From assembly GCA_016946835.1 (NCBI GenBank), contig JACVTC010000055.1, forward strand, positions 927,501 through 947,500: a stretch of 20,000 bases of DNA, written 5' to 3'. A program made the translations under genes and the position numbers. This DNA is from Neocallimastix lanati (nom. inval.) (taxonomy: Eukaryota > Neocallimastigomycota > Neocallimastigomycetes > Neocallimastigales > Neocallimastigaceae). Under the pieces are notes generated by a model. The model was not told the origin of the DNA. It searched no databases and worked only from the letters and a program-made list of their open reading frames with translations. Positions 1-8,735 of this stretch are shown here, piece by piece; positions within the stretch are counted from its first letter, which is position 1, and each line of letters opens with the position of its first letter.

Positions 1-960
1 TATTCCTAAAAAAAAAAATAATAAAATAAAATAATAAAATAAAAATTTTTTTTTAATGGGGTAAAAAAATTTTACTTACATGATTAACACGTGGTCAGTG
101 GTCATAAAGTAGGTAAGATAAAAATTAATTATTCATTCCATTTATTCCATGAATAAATAAATTAAAAAATATATTTTTTGGGTTGAATCCTTGGTTGATC
201 ATGACTTTTTTTTTTTTTTTATAAGAATTTCTAAAAATTAATACGGAAAAGTTAAAAGAAAAAAAGAAAGGAAAAAAGAAAGAAAAAAAAAACTGTTATT
301 CTTTCTTTATATGTTTATATATACTATATTATAAATTTATATTCATAATATTCCTTTTTTTTTTTCTATTATTATTTATATGTTAATTATATAAAATATT
401 TAATATTTATAAATTTATATTTATAATATTTTGTATATTATATATTTTATTTTTTATTTTTTTTTTTTATTATTATTATTTCAAATTTAAAAAAAAATTT
501 TAAAATATTATTGAAAAAATAAATAAATAAATATAAATAAAAAAAAAGAGAGAGAGAGAAAAAATAAATGTATTCTTTAAATATTTTAAAAAAAAAAATT
601 ATTTTTTTCATTTAATTTTTTTTAATAGAAAAAATTGAATATTCTAAAAAATAAAGAATTTAAAAAAAAAAATAGAAAAAAAAATTTTTTTTTTTTACTA
701 AAATTTATTTTTAATATAATAATCTGTATAGCACAGAATAAATTTAGTTAGGCAGTAACAAATGTTCAAAAATTCAATGTTTGAAGTTTAACGTTCAATA
801 TAAGAATTAATTAATATTTGAAGTCTTACTACATTACTATCAATAACATTTTAATTATTTATAAAAACTTATAAAAAAAAAAGATTTAAAAAATTTTTAA
901 ATTTTTTCAATTTTATTATTTATTTATTTATTTATTTATTTTTTTAGTGTAGTACAAAAA
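1..960. other. AT-rich intergenic DNA, no gene seen
   Basis: This stretch is almost entirely A/T with many homopolymer runs and a short GA microsatellite (about 548-560). No frame stays open and no protein motif is visible. The only higher-complexity parts are an island at about 57-205, listed separately, and about 721-840, which has ordinary mixed sequence (GCACAG, GGCAGTAAC) but no coding signal I can recognise. Confidence 0.7.
57..205 (-). other. Higher-complexity island, possible edge of a minus-strand transcript
   Basis: Within poly(A)/(T) DNA this island has a markedly higher G+C content and contains CACGTG (91-96). Read on the minus strand, it carries a perfect splice-donor-like GTAAGT at about 75-80 preceded by mixed-composition sequence, and an ATG at about 199-201 that opens only a short frame beginning MINQGFNPKN. 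This could be a 5' exon or promoter of a gene lying off the left edge, but no domain is visible and a chance occurrence is quite possible. Confidence 0.2.
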
Positions 961-985
961 AAATTTTTTTTTTTTTTTTTTTTTT

Positions 986-1190
986 GGTAATAAAACATCT
1001 TTATATTTTTTTTGTTATAAAACATCTTTTTTTTTTTTTTTTTTTTTTGGTTATAAAACATCTTTATTTTTTTTGTTATAAAACATCTTTCTCATCATTA
1101 TAAACCTAATAAATTCTAAAATAATAGTAAAAACCCCGGCTTTTTTTTTTTGGTTATAAAATATATTTATTTTTTTGTTATATAACATTT
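986..1190 (+). repeat. Clustered GGTTATAAAACATCTTT repeats separated by poly(T)
   Basis: The motif GGTTATAAAACATCTTT or a close variant occurs at 986-1002, 1014-1029, 1049-1065, 1075-1090, 1152-1168 and 1177-1190, each followed by a T-rich run. Copies come in pairs: one with a leading GG, then one with only G, about 26 bp apart. The pair begins three times (986, 1049, 1152). The last pair is degenerate, with ATATATTT replacing ACATCTTT. Function unknown. Confidence 0.75.
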
Positions 1191-1200
1191 TTTTTTTTTT

Positions 1201-1400
1201 CTGTAGGCCTTTCGCTAATGATTCCCCTCTGGTTTACAAGAACCTAGATTTCAATACATCTTTCCGTTGTAACCACCAGAAATGTTTTGTCTTCTTTATG
1301 GAAGAGATACCTGTTCTGTTTCTTCACCACCTAATACATTGATACCAATTAATAACTAATTAAATTTCAAAATTCTTTAGTAGAAGGGGGGGAAATAAAT
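1201..1400. other. Unassigned higher-complexity segment next to the copia relic
   Basis: This 200-bp segment is much richer in G+C than its surroundings and resembles decayed coding DNA. One frame reads NHQKCFVFFMEEIPVLFLHH without a stop. It ends near a G-run (1385-1391). It sits upstream of a Ty1/copia relic, so it could be eroded integrase or gag, but I cannot find a zinc-finger or catalytic motif that proves it. No start codon or splice structure is convincing. Confidence 0.3.
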
Positions 1401-1454
1401 ATTCTTCATATAATGATAATTGTCAAATTAACAAAAAAAAAAAAAAAAAAAAAA

Positions 1455-1700
1455 ATCTTTCAAATTATCAACCGCATGATAAATACAATAATGATGACAT
1501 GGATATAGATGATAATAATAATAATAAGAAGAAGAAATTTAAATCATTATAATATTCTTATAAATAATAGTACTGATAATAATGCTAATTACAAATTTAG
1601 AAAAAAAAAAACACAAAGTGATAAAATTAATGATAAAGATATTAACAAAAAAAAAAAAAAAAAAGGAAATGATCAATCTATAATAATAATATAAATGATA
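1455..1700 (+). pseudogene. Asn/Asp/Lys-rich coding-like relic, possible integrase-RT linker
   Basis: One frame reads LSNYQPHDKYNNDDMDIDD and then Asn/Lys runs before a stop. A neighbouring frame (1509-1694) gives a 61-residue Asn/Lys-rich peptide. Ty1/copia polyproteins have a variable, charged, low-complexity linker between integrase and reverse transcriptase, and this segment sits where that linker would be: upstream of the RT motif IIDTKWVF at 2540, with only a minisatellite between. The composition is low complexity, so identity is inferred from position only. No start codon can be assigned. Confidence 0.3.
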
Positions 1701-2363
1701 ATGAAAATGATGATAGTGATTCCCATATAGAATTACCTTGTTAGAGAAAAATGAAAATGATGATAGTGATTCCCATATAGAATTACCTTGTTAGAGAAAA
1801 ATGAAAATAATGATAGTGATTCCCATATAGAATTACCTTGTTAGAGAAAAATGAAAATGATGATAGTGATTCCCATATAGAATTACCTTGTTAGAGAAAA
1901 ATGAAAATGATGATAGTGATTCCCATATAGAATTACCTTGTTAGAGAAAAATGAAAATGATGATAGTGATTCCCATATAGAATTACCTTGTTAGAGAAAA
2001 ATGAAAATGATGATAGTGATTCCCATATAGAATTACCTTGTTAGAGAAAAATGAAAATGATGATAGTGATTCCCATATAGAATTACCTTGTTAGAGAAAA
2101 ATGAAAATGATGATAGTGATTCCCATATAGAATTACCTTGTTAGAGAAAAATGAAAATAATGATAGTGATTCCCATATAGAATTACCTTGTTAGAGAAAA
2201 ATGAAAATGATGATAGTGATTCCCATATAGAATTACCTTGTTAGAGAAAAATGAAAATGATGATAGTGATTCCCATATAGAATTACCTTGTTAGAGAAAA
2301 ATGAAAATGATGATAGTGATTCCCATATAGAATTACCTTGTTAGAGAAAAATGAAAATGATGA
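1701..2363 (+). repeat. 50-bp minisatellite, 13 full copies plus a partial
   Basis: Thirteen copies of a 50-bp unit begin every 50 bp from 1701 to 2301. A 13-base partial copy at 2351-2363 runs into poly(A). The unit begins ATGAAAATGATGATAGTGAT and ends CTTGTTAGAGAAAA. Copies are essentially identical, except that copies 3 (1801) and 10 (2151) share the same G-to-A change (ATGAAAATAA). All three forward frames have a stop in every unit and 50 is not a multiple of 3, so the array is not coding. One frame of a single unit would read NENDDSDSHIELPC before a stop, resembling an acidic linker. The array was therefore probably amplified from one piece of the copia coding region. Confidence 0.97.
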
Positions 2364-2396
<33 letters not shown>

Positions 2397-2539
2397 ATAA
2401 AAAACTTAAGTTCATTATATATTGTAACTAAAGATTCAAATCACTTCAATCAACCTCAATCGATGATAAATATGAACAATATGTTCAATAACAAAGTAAT
2501 GGTTAATAGTAGTTAAAAAAAATTCAATCAAACACAAAC

Positions 2540-3905
2540 ATAATAGATACAAAATGGGTTTTTACCCCCCCCTCCCCAACAAAAGTTAATAATAGTATAC
2601 AAAAAGGCACAACTTATAGCAAGAGGATTTCAACAAAATTCCTGGACAAGACTTCTTGGAAACTTACTCACCCTACAGTACAAGCAGTATAAGTCAACAG
2701 TTTAAAATTAATCGTGGCCATTACTGCTATTTCAAATTTTCAAATTGAAATTTAAAACAACTGGCTATTGAAGCAGCTTTTTTTTTTTTTTTTTTTAAAG
2801 TGCCAAAATTGGATCATAAAATATATACTAAAAAAAAAAAAAAAAATTCCAGAAGGTGACGACAATTACAAAAAAAAAAAAAAAAAAGAAAAATAAATTT
2901 TGGTTATTGAAAAAGTCTTTTTTTTTTAACGAATTAAAACTAAGGCTGGTCGTAGGTGGTGTAATGAACTATTGAAAAATTTTTAAAGAGTATTAGTAAA
3001 ATTCACTATAAAATGGATAAGTGCCCTTTTAGAAAAAAATAATAAAAAAAAAATAATAATAAAAAAAAAAAAAAAAATTAAAATTTCAAAGAAATCGACC
3101 TCCAAAATAAAAATTATTGGTATTAACGTCAATAAAACTTAAAAAAAAATATATAAATTAAAAAAAAAAAACTATAAAATAAACCAAATAGAATATATTG
3201 ATAAAATTATTGAGAGATATACTATGAATTAAAAAAAAAAAAAAAAACCAAATACCAAAACAATAAAAACTCCCTACTAAGGAAGATTAATGAAAAAGGG
3301 AAGAGAAGAATCTCCACCCATAAATATACAAGAATTTAATAAATCTCTATTGGGAGCATTACTCTATAGAGCTGTAAAAATCAAGACAGGATATATCGTT
3401 TACTGTTAACCAAGCTTCCAGACATTGCGAAGAACCTATAAAAGTGGACCATAAATCTTTAATGAACATTTTACAATATTTAAAGTATACAAAAAAAAAA
3501 AAAAAAAAATAAAAAATAAAAAATAAAAAAATAAATAAATAAATAAATAAATTCTATTACAACAGGAATAATGAATTTATTGATTACTTAGACTCGGACT
3601 TTGCAAAAAACGATGAATTTAATAAGAAAATCAACCCATGGATTTATTTATTTATTCCTTAGGTGACCGTCCAATATTATGGAGGACTCAATTTCAAAAG
3701 TCTGTTTAACCTTATCAACTGTTGAAAACAGAATTCGTGAGTCTAAGTAAATGTGTTTGAAAAAAAGGTTTGTGATTTTAAAAAAAATTATTCAAATACC
3801 CAATGATGTGGACTCATTTTTCCAGGTCCATGGAAGAGTGGGATGGACAAGGAATAGCCTATATCAGATGTACTAATTAATTACAGCTTTCTGTGATTTC
3901 TGATG
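2540..3905 (+). pseudogene. Decayed Ty1/copia retrotransposon pol (reverse transcriptase to RNase H)
   Basis: Peptide blocks appear in the order of a copia polyprotein but in shifting frames. The RT start reads IIDTKWVF (2540-2563), then KKAQLIARGFQQ (2601-2636), then IPGQDFLETYSP (2638-2673, another frame). PEGDD (about 2852-2866) matches the EQPEGF position. AGRRWCNELLKNF (2945-2983) and FLKSISKIHYKMDKCPF (2980-3030) match the LKQAGRQW and SKSDPC regions. IIGINVNKT (about 3112) and IEYIDKIIERYTMN (3188-3229) form the connection. EFNKSLLGALLYRA (3332-3373) and TVNQASRHCEEP (from 3402) match the GSLMYLA and ASR regions. RNase H begins FIDYLDSDFAKND (about 3576) and continues past GDRPILWRTQFQKSV to TEFVSLSKCV (about 3731-3760). 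DGQGIAYIRCTN (about 3847-3882) resembles the DNQGAI block. The catalytic YVDDM-like centre was not found. Many frameshifts coincide with A or T runs. No LTRs were identified, so the element's ends are unknown. Confidence 0.9.
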
Positions 3906-4667
3906 ATAATCAATGGTTATCCTTTCTTAAGTGGCTTCTTGTACAAAGAGTGTTAAATTTGGAATACTGGAAGACTGTTGAAAGAGAGCCTGACATTTTA
4001 TATTGTTTTTAAACTGGATATGTTGTAACCTTGGAGTTGTATAATTAATAATATCATGTAGTTTCTACATATTATCATTGTAATGAATCTATTGTATTTT
4101 TTTTTTTTTTTTTTTTACTTTAGCATTATTTTGTATATGTATTTTTTTTCTATGGTATTATTTAAACTCTTGTCATGTAAGCTATTGTGAAATGGAAATG
4201 TAGGAGATTGATTCACTCCATAGCTTGTATTTTAAGACATTATTTAATGGATGGGAATTTTTTTTATAGTCTTTCACTACTAACAATTTTTCTTTTTGAA
4301 ATCTACTTTTAGCTAATGTATGATAATTCAACAAAAAAAATTTTTTTTTTACGTTTTAAAAAGAGCTTTATTAATTGAAAGAATAACAATTATTAAAAAG
4401 ATAAAAAAAAAAAAAAAAAACGATTATTCATTTTAACAGTATATACAAGTAGTTTTGTATTAATAACTTTCTAACCCTTGTAAAAAAAAATTATAAATAT
4501 TATAATAACAATACCGGATAAAATCAATTATTTGCAAAATCAAACAAGTACAAAATCATCAAGAGCAACGATATATTTCTAGCTTTCATATATTCAACAC
4601 TAACAATTTTTTTTAATACTATTTAAAAGGAGTTTACATTCTCTTTTTATTTTTATTTTTATTTTTA

Positions 4668-4698
<31 letters not shown>

Positions 4699-4780
4699 AT
4701 ATATATATTAAAAAAATTTTTATCTATTTTTACTATTATTCTTATTTTTTATTTTTTACTTCTTTTCTTTTATTTTTTTT
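3906..4780. other. Unassigned relic-like DNA between two retroelement fragments
   Basis: The left part (to about 4340) has mixed composition like decayed coding or LTR DNA. One frame reads DDNQWLSFLKWLLVQRVLNL (about 3903-3962), with no recognised match. A TACTAAC box (4278-4284) is followed by a pyrimidine-rich run and an AG at 4311-4312, and a second CACTAACAATTTT lies at about 4597-4610. These resemble fungal branch points, but no exon can be anchored to them. A TTTTTA-type array occupies about 4645-4694. The 3' part or LTR of the copia element may be here; no matching copy was found within the window. Confidence 0.35.
4645..4694 (+). repeat. ATTTTT 6-bp tandem repeat
   Basis: About eight copies of TTTTTA/ATTTTT in tandem, near perfect, in the DNA between the copia and LINE relics. 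Confidence 0.85.
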
Positions 4781-4904
4781 AGGCCTTCTTCGAAATAGTT
4801 AATACTTCTTCAAATACAGTAACTATACCTGTTAGTAAACCTTGGGAATTTCTTAGTAAAAATATTTCCAATTGCAATGAAATAGTTCATGGAATTACGA
4901 AAAA
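4781..4904 (+). other. Coding-like segment upstream of the LINE relic, unidentified
   Basis: One forward frame reads without a stop for about 40 residues, containing IVNTSSNTVTIPVSKPWEFL and then SKNISNCNEIVHGI. Composition is like that of the LINE endonuclease segment to its right, so it may be more of the same element (ORF1 or the start of ORF2), but no motif proves this. It is preceded by a pyrimidine-rich run ending in TTTTTTTAG, which could equally be a splice acceptor. Confidence 0.25.
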
Positions 4905-4920
4905 ACACACACACACACAC
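4905..4920. repeat. (AC)8 microsatellite
   Basis: Sixteen bases of perfect AC dinucleotide repeat. It is notable only because C-containing microsatellites are rare in this window. Confidence 0.95.
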
Positions 4921-5210
4921 CTAATATGGATTATTATTACATTTTAAAGATAAGTTATGATAAACCCACTTATTATCTAAATATTTTATTTATTCTTACT
5001 CAATGTCTTCCTATCTGAAAAAAATTAATTGGATTAAAATCAATAAAATTCGAACTTTCAGTTATGTTAAGAAATTTAACAATAAATTTTTTTTTTTTTT
5101 ATTTCTTTTGAAACTAAATTAATGATAAAAATTTTCTATATAGTAGTATTTGAAAAAAAGGTAATGGTATTGGATACTTTAATGAAATTTTTAAACCTAT
5201 CTGTATTTGA

Positions 5211-5665
5211 TTGCAAGAGGTCGGTAACAGCCAATACCTTAAATGTAATGTACTTTCAAATAATTACCCATTTCTTTGTCACCATAATACAATTTTACGA
5301 AAAGTTGATTTAAATATACATTGGTATGAGAGTGGTCTTAGTATAAGTGTACATCGTTCTTGTTCCTTTTCTCCAGACCCCTTTGATTATAAATATATCA
5401 TTTCTGTCAACATTACTTTTTTTTTTGGGGGGGAATTAAATGCACAATTAGTAATATTTATGTTTCTACGGTCACTCATAAGGAAGAAAGAACGAATACC
5501 TTTTCAGAAAATTTACTAATTGGATAAAGCAACATACTAATTCTCCCTTCTATTCTTGTAGGTGACTTTAATATATCTAAATCCCCCCCTTCTTCCTATC
5601 CTTTCCTGTAAGAAAGATGACTCAAAAGGTTTTCATGCTCCTACTCCATCCAGAAGATTCAAATG
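5211..5665 (+). pseudogene. LINE-type (non-LTR) retrotransposon endonuclease relic
   Basis: Two adjacent frames together resemble the apurinic-like endonuclease of LINE ORF2 proteins. The first frame reads LRKVDLNIHWYESGLSISVH (from about 5301), then SPDPFDYKYIISVNITFF to 5426, like the region that precedes the central beta strands. A frameshift occurs at a T10-G7 tract (5417-5433). The second frame reads CTISNIYVSTVTHKEERTNT (from 5441), then a TAA at 5525-5527, then ILPSILVGDFNIS ending at about 5578. Its GDFN (5561-5572) is the hallmark endonuclease motif, and NIYVS matches the NVYAP-type strand before it. Stops follow at about 5606, and a third frame continues DDSKGFHAPTPSRRFKW to about 5665. 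No reverse transcriptase is visible downstream, so the copy is truncated as well as broken. Confidence 0.75.
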
Positions 5666-5679
5666 GTCCCTACATATGT

Positions 5680-6030
5680 GTAAAAGAAAAGAAAAATAAA
5701 ATATTCAGATTTTTACTTTTCTTTTTTTTTTTTTTTTTTTTATTATAAATAGTATTAATGAAAAGATAGTATTTATTAATATAATTTGTATTTATTAATA
5801 ATAATAATATTAATAAAAATAAAAATTATGAAAAGAATAGTATTTATTATATAATAATAATTTATATAATAAAAAAATTATTATATATAAATGAGCCTAT
5901 CAAATAAATTAGAAGAAAATATTATACCAAAAAATTCAAATAACAAATCTTATACAATTTAAAACTAATGTTAAACAAAAACAATTATTTATAAAAAAAA
6001 AAAATAATATATATATATATATATATAATA
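5680..6030. other. AT-rich DNA with one very small open frame
   Basis: The segment is mostly low complexity. An ATG at 5891 opens a 23-residue frame ending at 5962 (MSLSNKLEENIIPKNSNNK and a short tail). Its composition is less monotonous than its surroundings. Without homology, and followed only by AT-rich sequence and a TA dinucleotide run (6008-6028), it cannot be called a gene. It could be a first exon or chance. Confidence 0.25.
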
Positions 6031-6230
6031 TAACTATTTAACTTCAGGTAAATATGTTATTGGAACTAGAAAAATATTTCAATGGTTAAAATGTAATATA
6101 TATTATCATTAAATATTGAAAATATAATTCTGTATTTATTTGATTCTTTTTTTTTTTTTTTTATCAATAATTATATTAAAATAAAAAAAAAATAGTATTT
6201 ATTATATAATAATAATCTTTAGGTTTATTA
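6030..6230. repeat. Diverged duplicated unit, copy A
   Basis: Starting at ACTATTTAACTTCAGGTAAA, this roughly 200-bp segment aligns by eye with 6385-6600. Shared features in order are the TA run, ACTATTTAACT, an AGGYAAATA block, a TTGGAA block and GAAAA, an ATTAAAT block, a T-rich run and the closing ATTTATTA block. It contains TTCAG immediately followed by a mixed-composition stretch ending AAAATGTAATA, which is exon-like, but no product can be named. Confidence 0.5.
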
Positions 6231-6241
6231 ACACGAGTTAG

Positions 6242-6274
<33 letters not shown>

Positions 6275-6384
6275 ACTACTAATAATTTAAAGAATAAATT
6301 ATGTTTCAGTTGTACTGATGTCAAAAAGGTTAACAGTTACCATAGATAAGAAAGAAAAATAATTTTATTTAAATACATATATAT

Positions 6385-6600
6385 ATATAATTTTACTATT
6401 TAACTAAAGGCAAATAGGTCGTTGGAAATGGAAAATTTTTTTCATAATAAAAATACGAAAATACGATAGACGTATAACCATTAAATAATGGAACTATAAT
6501 ACTGATTGTTTTTGATTTTTTATTATATCTTATATTATTAATAATAATGATAATGAAAAGATAATATTTATTAGATAATATTAGTATCAATGATAATAAT
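6385..6600. repeat. Diverged duplicated unit, copy B
   Basis: This is the second copy of the unit at 6030-6230. On the minus strand it carries a 64-residue open frame ending TTYLPLVK (6396-6590). The equivalent minus-strand place in copy A ends ITYLPEVK and a stop, so the similarity includes the last codons. That suggests either a decayed short coding sequence or simply shared ancestry of noncoding DNA. No domain is recognised. Confidence 0.5.
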
Positions 6601-6627
6601 AATATATAATAATAATATATAATAATA

Positions 6628-6630
<3 letters not shown>

Positions 6631-6664
<34 letters not shown>
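6631..6664. repeat. (ATA)n trinucleotide microsatellite
   Basis: About eleven uninterrupted ATA/TAA triplets follow several copies of AATAATATAT just upstream. Confidence 0.85.
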
Positions 6665-6666
<2 letters not shown>

Positions 6667-7212
6667 GATAGTATTTATTATTATATAATGATAAAAGAAA
6701 TGTAATAAATTTTGATAATAAATAAAGTTTTAACTTTATTCTCTTTTTTTCCGTAAACTTAATTTTCTTTATAATATAAAAAAATTATAATTATAAGAAT
6801 AAATAAAAATATATTTTATATATATTGTAAAAGTAGGAAAAAAAAAAAAAAAGGAGGATTCAATGCTTATTGATTTTTTTTATTTTTTGTACTTTTACTT
6901 TTTTTTTTTTTTTTTTTTTAACTAAAAGATGTTTCAAAAATTAATTTCATACATTTCAAATCTGTTTTTAAATCTATTTAAATATAATAAAATAATTATT
7001 AATTAAGAAGTATTTCTCTCTTGCTTTTTTTCCTCTTTTTTGATTTGTTTTTATTTAATATAAACATTTTATTTTGTATGAAAATTACTAAAACAATCTT
7101 CACTCTTTTCCTTCATTTTTTTATTATTTTTTTTAATAAATTTGGATAATTAATTATGTAGTGTTACACGAATTTTGACTTTAAAAAAAAAAAAAAGATT
7201 GATTTATGTATT
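6665..7212. other. AT-rich intergenic DNA, nothing recognised
   Basis: This holds homopolymer runs (A13 near 6838-6852, T19 near 6900) and scattered mixed-composition bases, with no open frame, motif or repeat that I can support. Confidence 0.6.
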
Positions 7213-7690
7213 TAATAATTGAATAATAAATAATAAATAAAAATAATTAAATAATATAAACAATAAATAATAAATAATAAATAATTGAATAATAAATAAT
7301 AAATAATAAATAATTAAATAATATAAACAATAAATAATAAATAATAAATAATTGAATAATAAATAATTGAATAATAAATAATAAAATAATAAATAATAAA
7401 TAATAAATAATAAATAATAAATAATAAATAATAAATAATAAATAATAATAAATAATAATAAATAAATAAATAATAAATAATAAATAAATAAATAAATAAT
7501 AAATAATAAATAAATAAATAATAAATACTAAAAGAGTATTTATTAATAATTAATAAATAATTAAATAATAAATAATAAATAATAAATAATAAATAATAAA
7601 TAATAAATAATCGAATAATTGAATAATAAATAATAAATAATAAATAATAAATAAATATACGAATAATAGAATAATAGAATAATAGAATTA
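7213..7690 (+). repeat. AATAATA 7-bp satellite array, plus orientation
   Basis: Long runs of the heptamer AATAATA (equivalently TAAATAA) are interrupted by variants GAATAATTGAATAAT, ACAATAAATAAT and AATAAATAAATA. At 7519-7545 sits a perfect hairpin (11-bp stem, AAAAG loop) built from AATAAATACT and AGTATTTATT. Near 7655-7690 the unit changes to GAATAATA. The array is stop-rich in all forward frames and cannot be coding. Confidence 0.95.
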
Positions 7691-7778
7691 TAGAAAAATA
7701 GAATTAGTAAATAATAAAGAGTATTTAATATTTAATACTTATTACTTATTATTATCTATTTTTTATTTTTTTTTTTTT

Positions 7779-8100
7779 TATTATTTATTATTTATTATTT
7801 ATTATTTATTATTTATTATTTATTATTTATTATTTATTATTTATTATTCAATTATTTATTATTTATTATTTATTATTTATTATTTATTATTTATTATTTA
7901 TTATTTATTATTTATTATTTATTATTTATTATTCAATTATTTATTATTTATTATTTATTATTTATTATTTATTATTTATTATTTATTATTATTTATTAAT
8001 GAATAATCTTTTTATTATTTATTATTTATTAATAAATACTCTTTTAGTATTTATTATTAATTGTTTATTAATGAATACTTTTTTTATTATTTAATAATGA
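7779..8100 (-). repeat. 7-bp satellite array, inverted orientation
   Basis: Heptamer ATTATTT (reverse complement of the unit at 7213-7690) repeats with ATTCAATTATT interruptions near 7846 and 7930. At 8030-8056 lies the exact reverse complement of the 27-bp hairpin at 7519-7545, with the loop now CTTTT. Together with the left array this makes an inverted repeat of several hundred bases around a T-rich centre at about 7755-7778. A related ATGAATACTTTTTTT motif is at about 8071-8085. Confidence 0.95.
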
Positions 8101-8159
8101 ATAATAAATAATAATAAATAATAAATTATTATATATTATTATATATATTATAAATATAT

Positions 8160-8515
8160 AGTATTTAAATAAATAATAAATAATATTAACTAATTTTTTT
8201 CCTCAATATTTATTAAAGAATATATATATATTTTTTAATATAATTATCATGAATTATTGCCTAAATTTAATAATTGTTAATAATTACGCCCCATTTTTGG
8301 TATAATTAATATAATTAATAATTAAACAAATAATTTATACACTGCGCCAAATAATTTATTAATTAAATTTCCTTTTTAGGCTTGACAGATATTCCTAACC
8401 TATTAAATTAACCAAAAAAAATTAAAAATTAAATCAAAAAATCAAAAAAAAATTTATTATTAAGGGATACATTTAAGGAAAGGTGGCTGGGTCATTTTAT
8501 TTATCTAAAAAAGGA
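8160..8515. other. AT-rich segment with a mixed-composition island, no gene seen
   Basis: Bases 8280-8510 include ACGCCCCATTTTTGG, CACTGCGCC, TTTTTAGGCTTGACAG and GGAAAGGTGGCTGGGTCA. These stand out against pure A/T DNA and may be remnants of a mobile element or a regulatory stretch. No frame, inverted terminal repeat or duplication of these strings elsewhere in the window was found. Confidence 0.35.
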
Positions 8516-8519
8516 AATT

Positions 8520-8735
8520 TTATTAATTAATAATTTATTTACTTATTTATTTAAATATATATTATTTTATTTATTTATTTATTTTTATTTATTTATTTAT
8601 TTATTTATTTTTATTTATTTATTTATTTATTTTTATTTATTTATTTATTTATTTTTATTTATTTATTTATTTATTTATTTTTATTTATTTATTTATTTTT
8701 ATTTATTTATTTTTATTTGTTTATTTATTTATTTT
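8520..8735 (+). repeat. TTTA tetranucleotide array with TTTTTA interruptions
   Basis: ATTT/TTTA repeats run for about 200 bp, broken at 20-28 bp intervals by one extra T (ATTTTTATTT). That gives a second, longer periodicity. Confidence 0.9.

Noticed and set aside
1509-1694. 61-codon Asn/Lys-rich frame as an independent gene
   Set aside because: Low-complexity A-rich sequence with no domain; better explained as decayed linker of the adjacent copia relic or chance.
1701-2363. CRISPR array
   Set aside because: The 50-bp units are directly abutting with no unique spacers, and the host is eukaryotic. It is a minisatellite.
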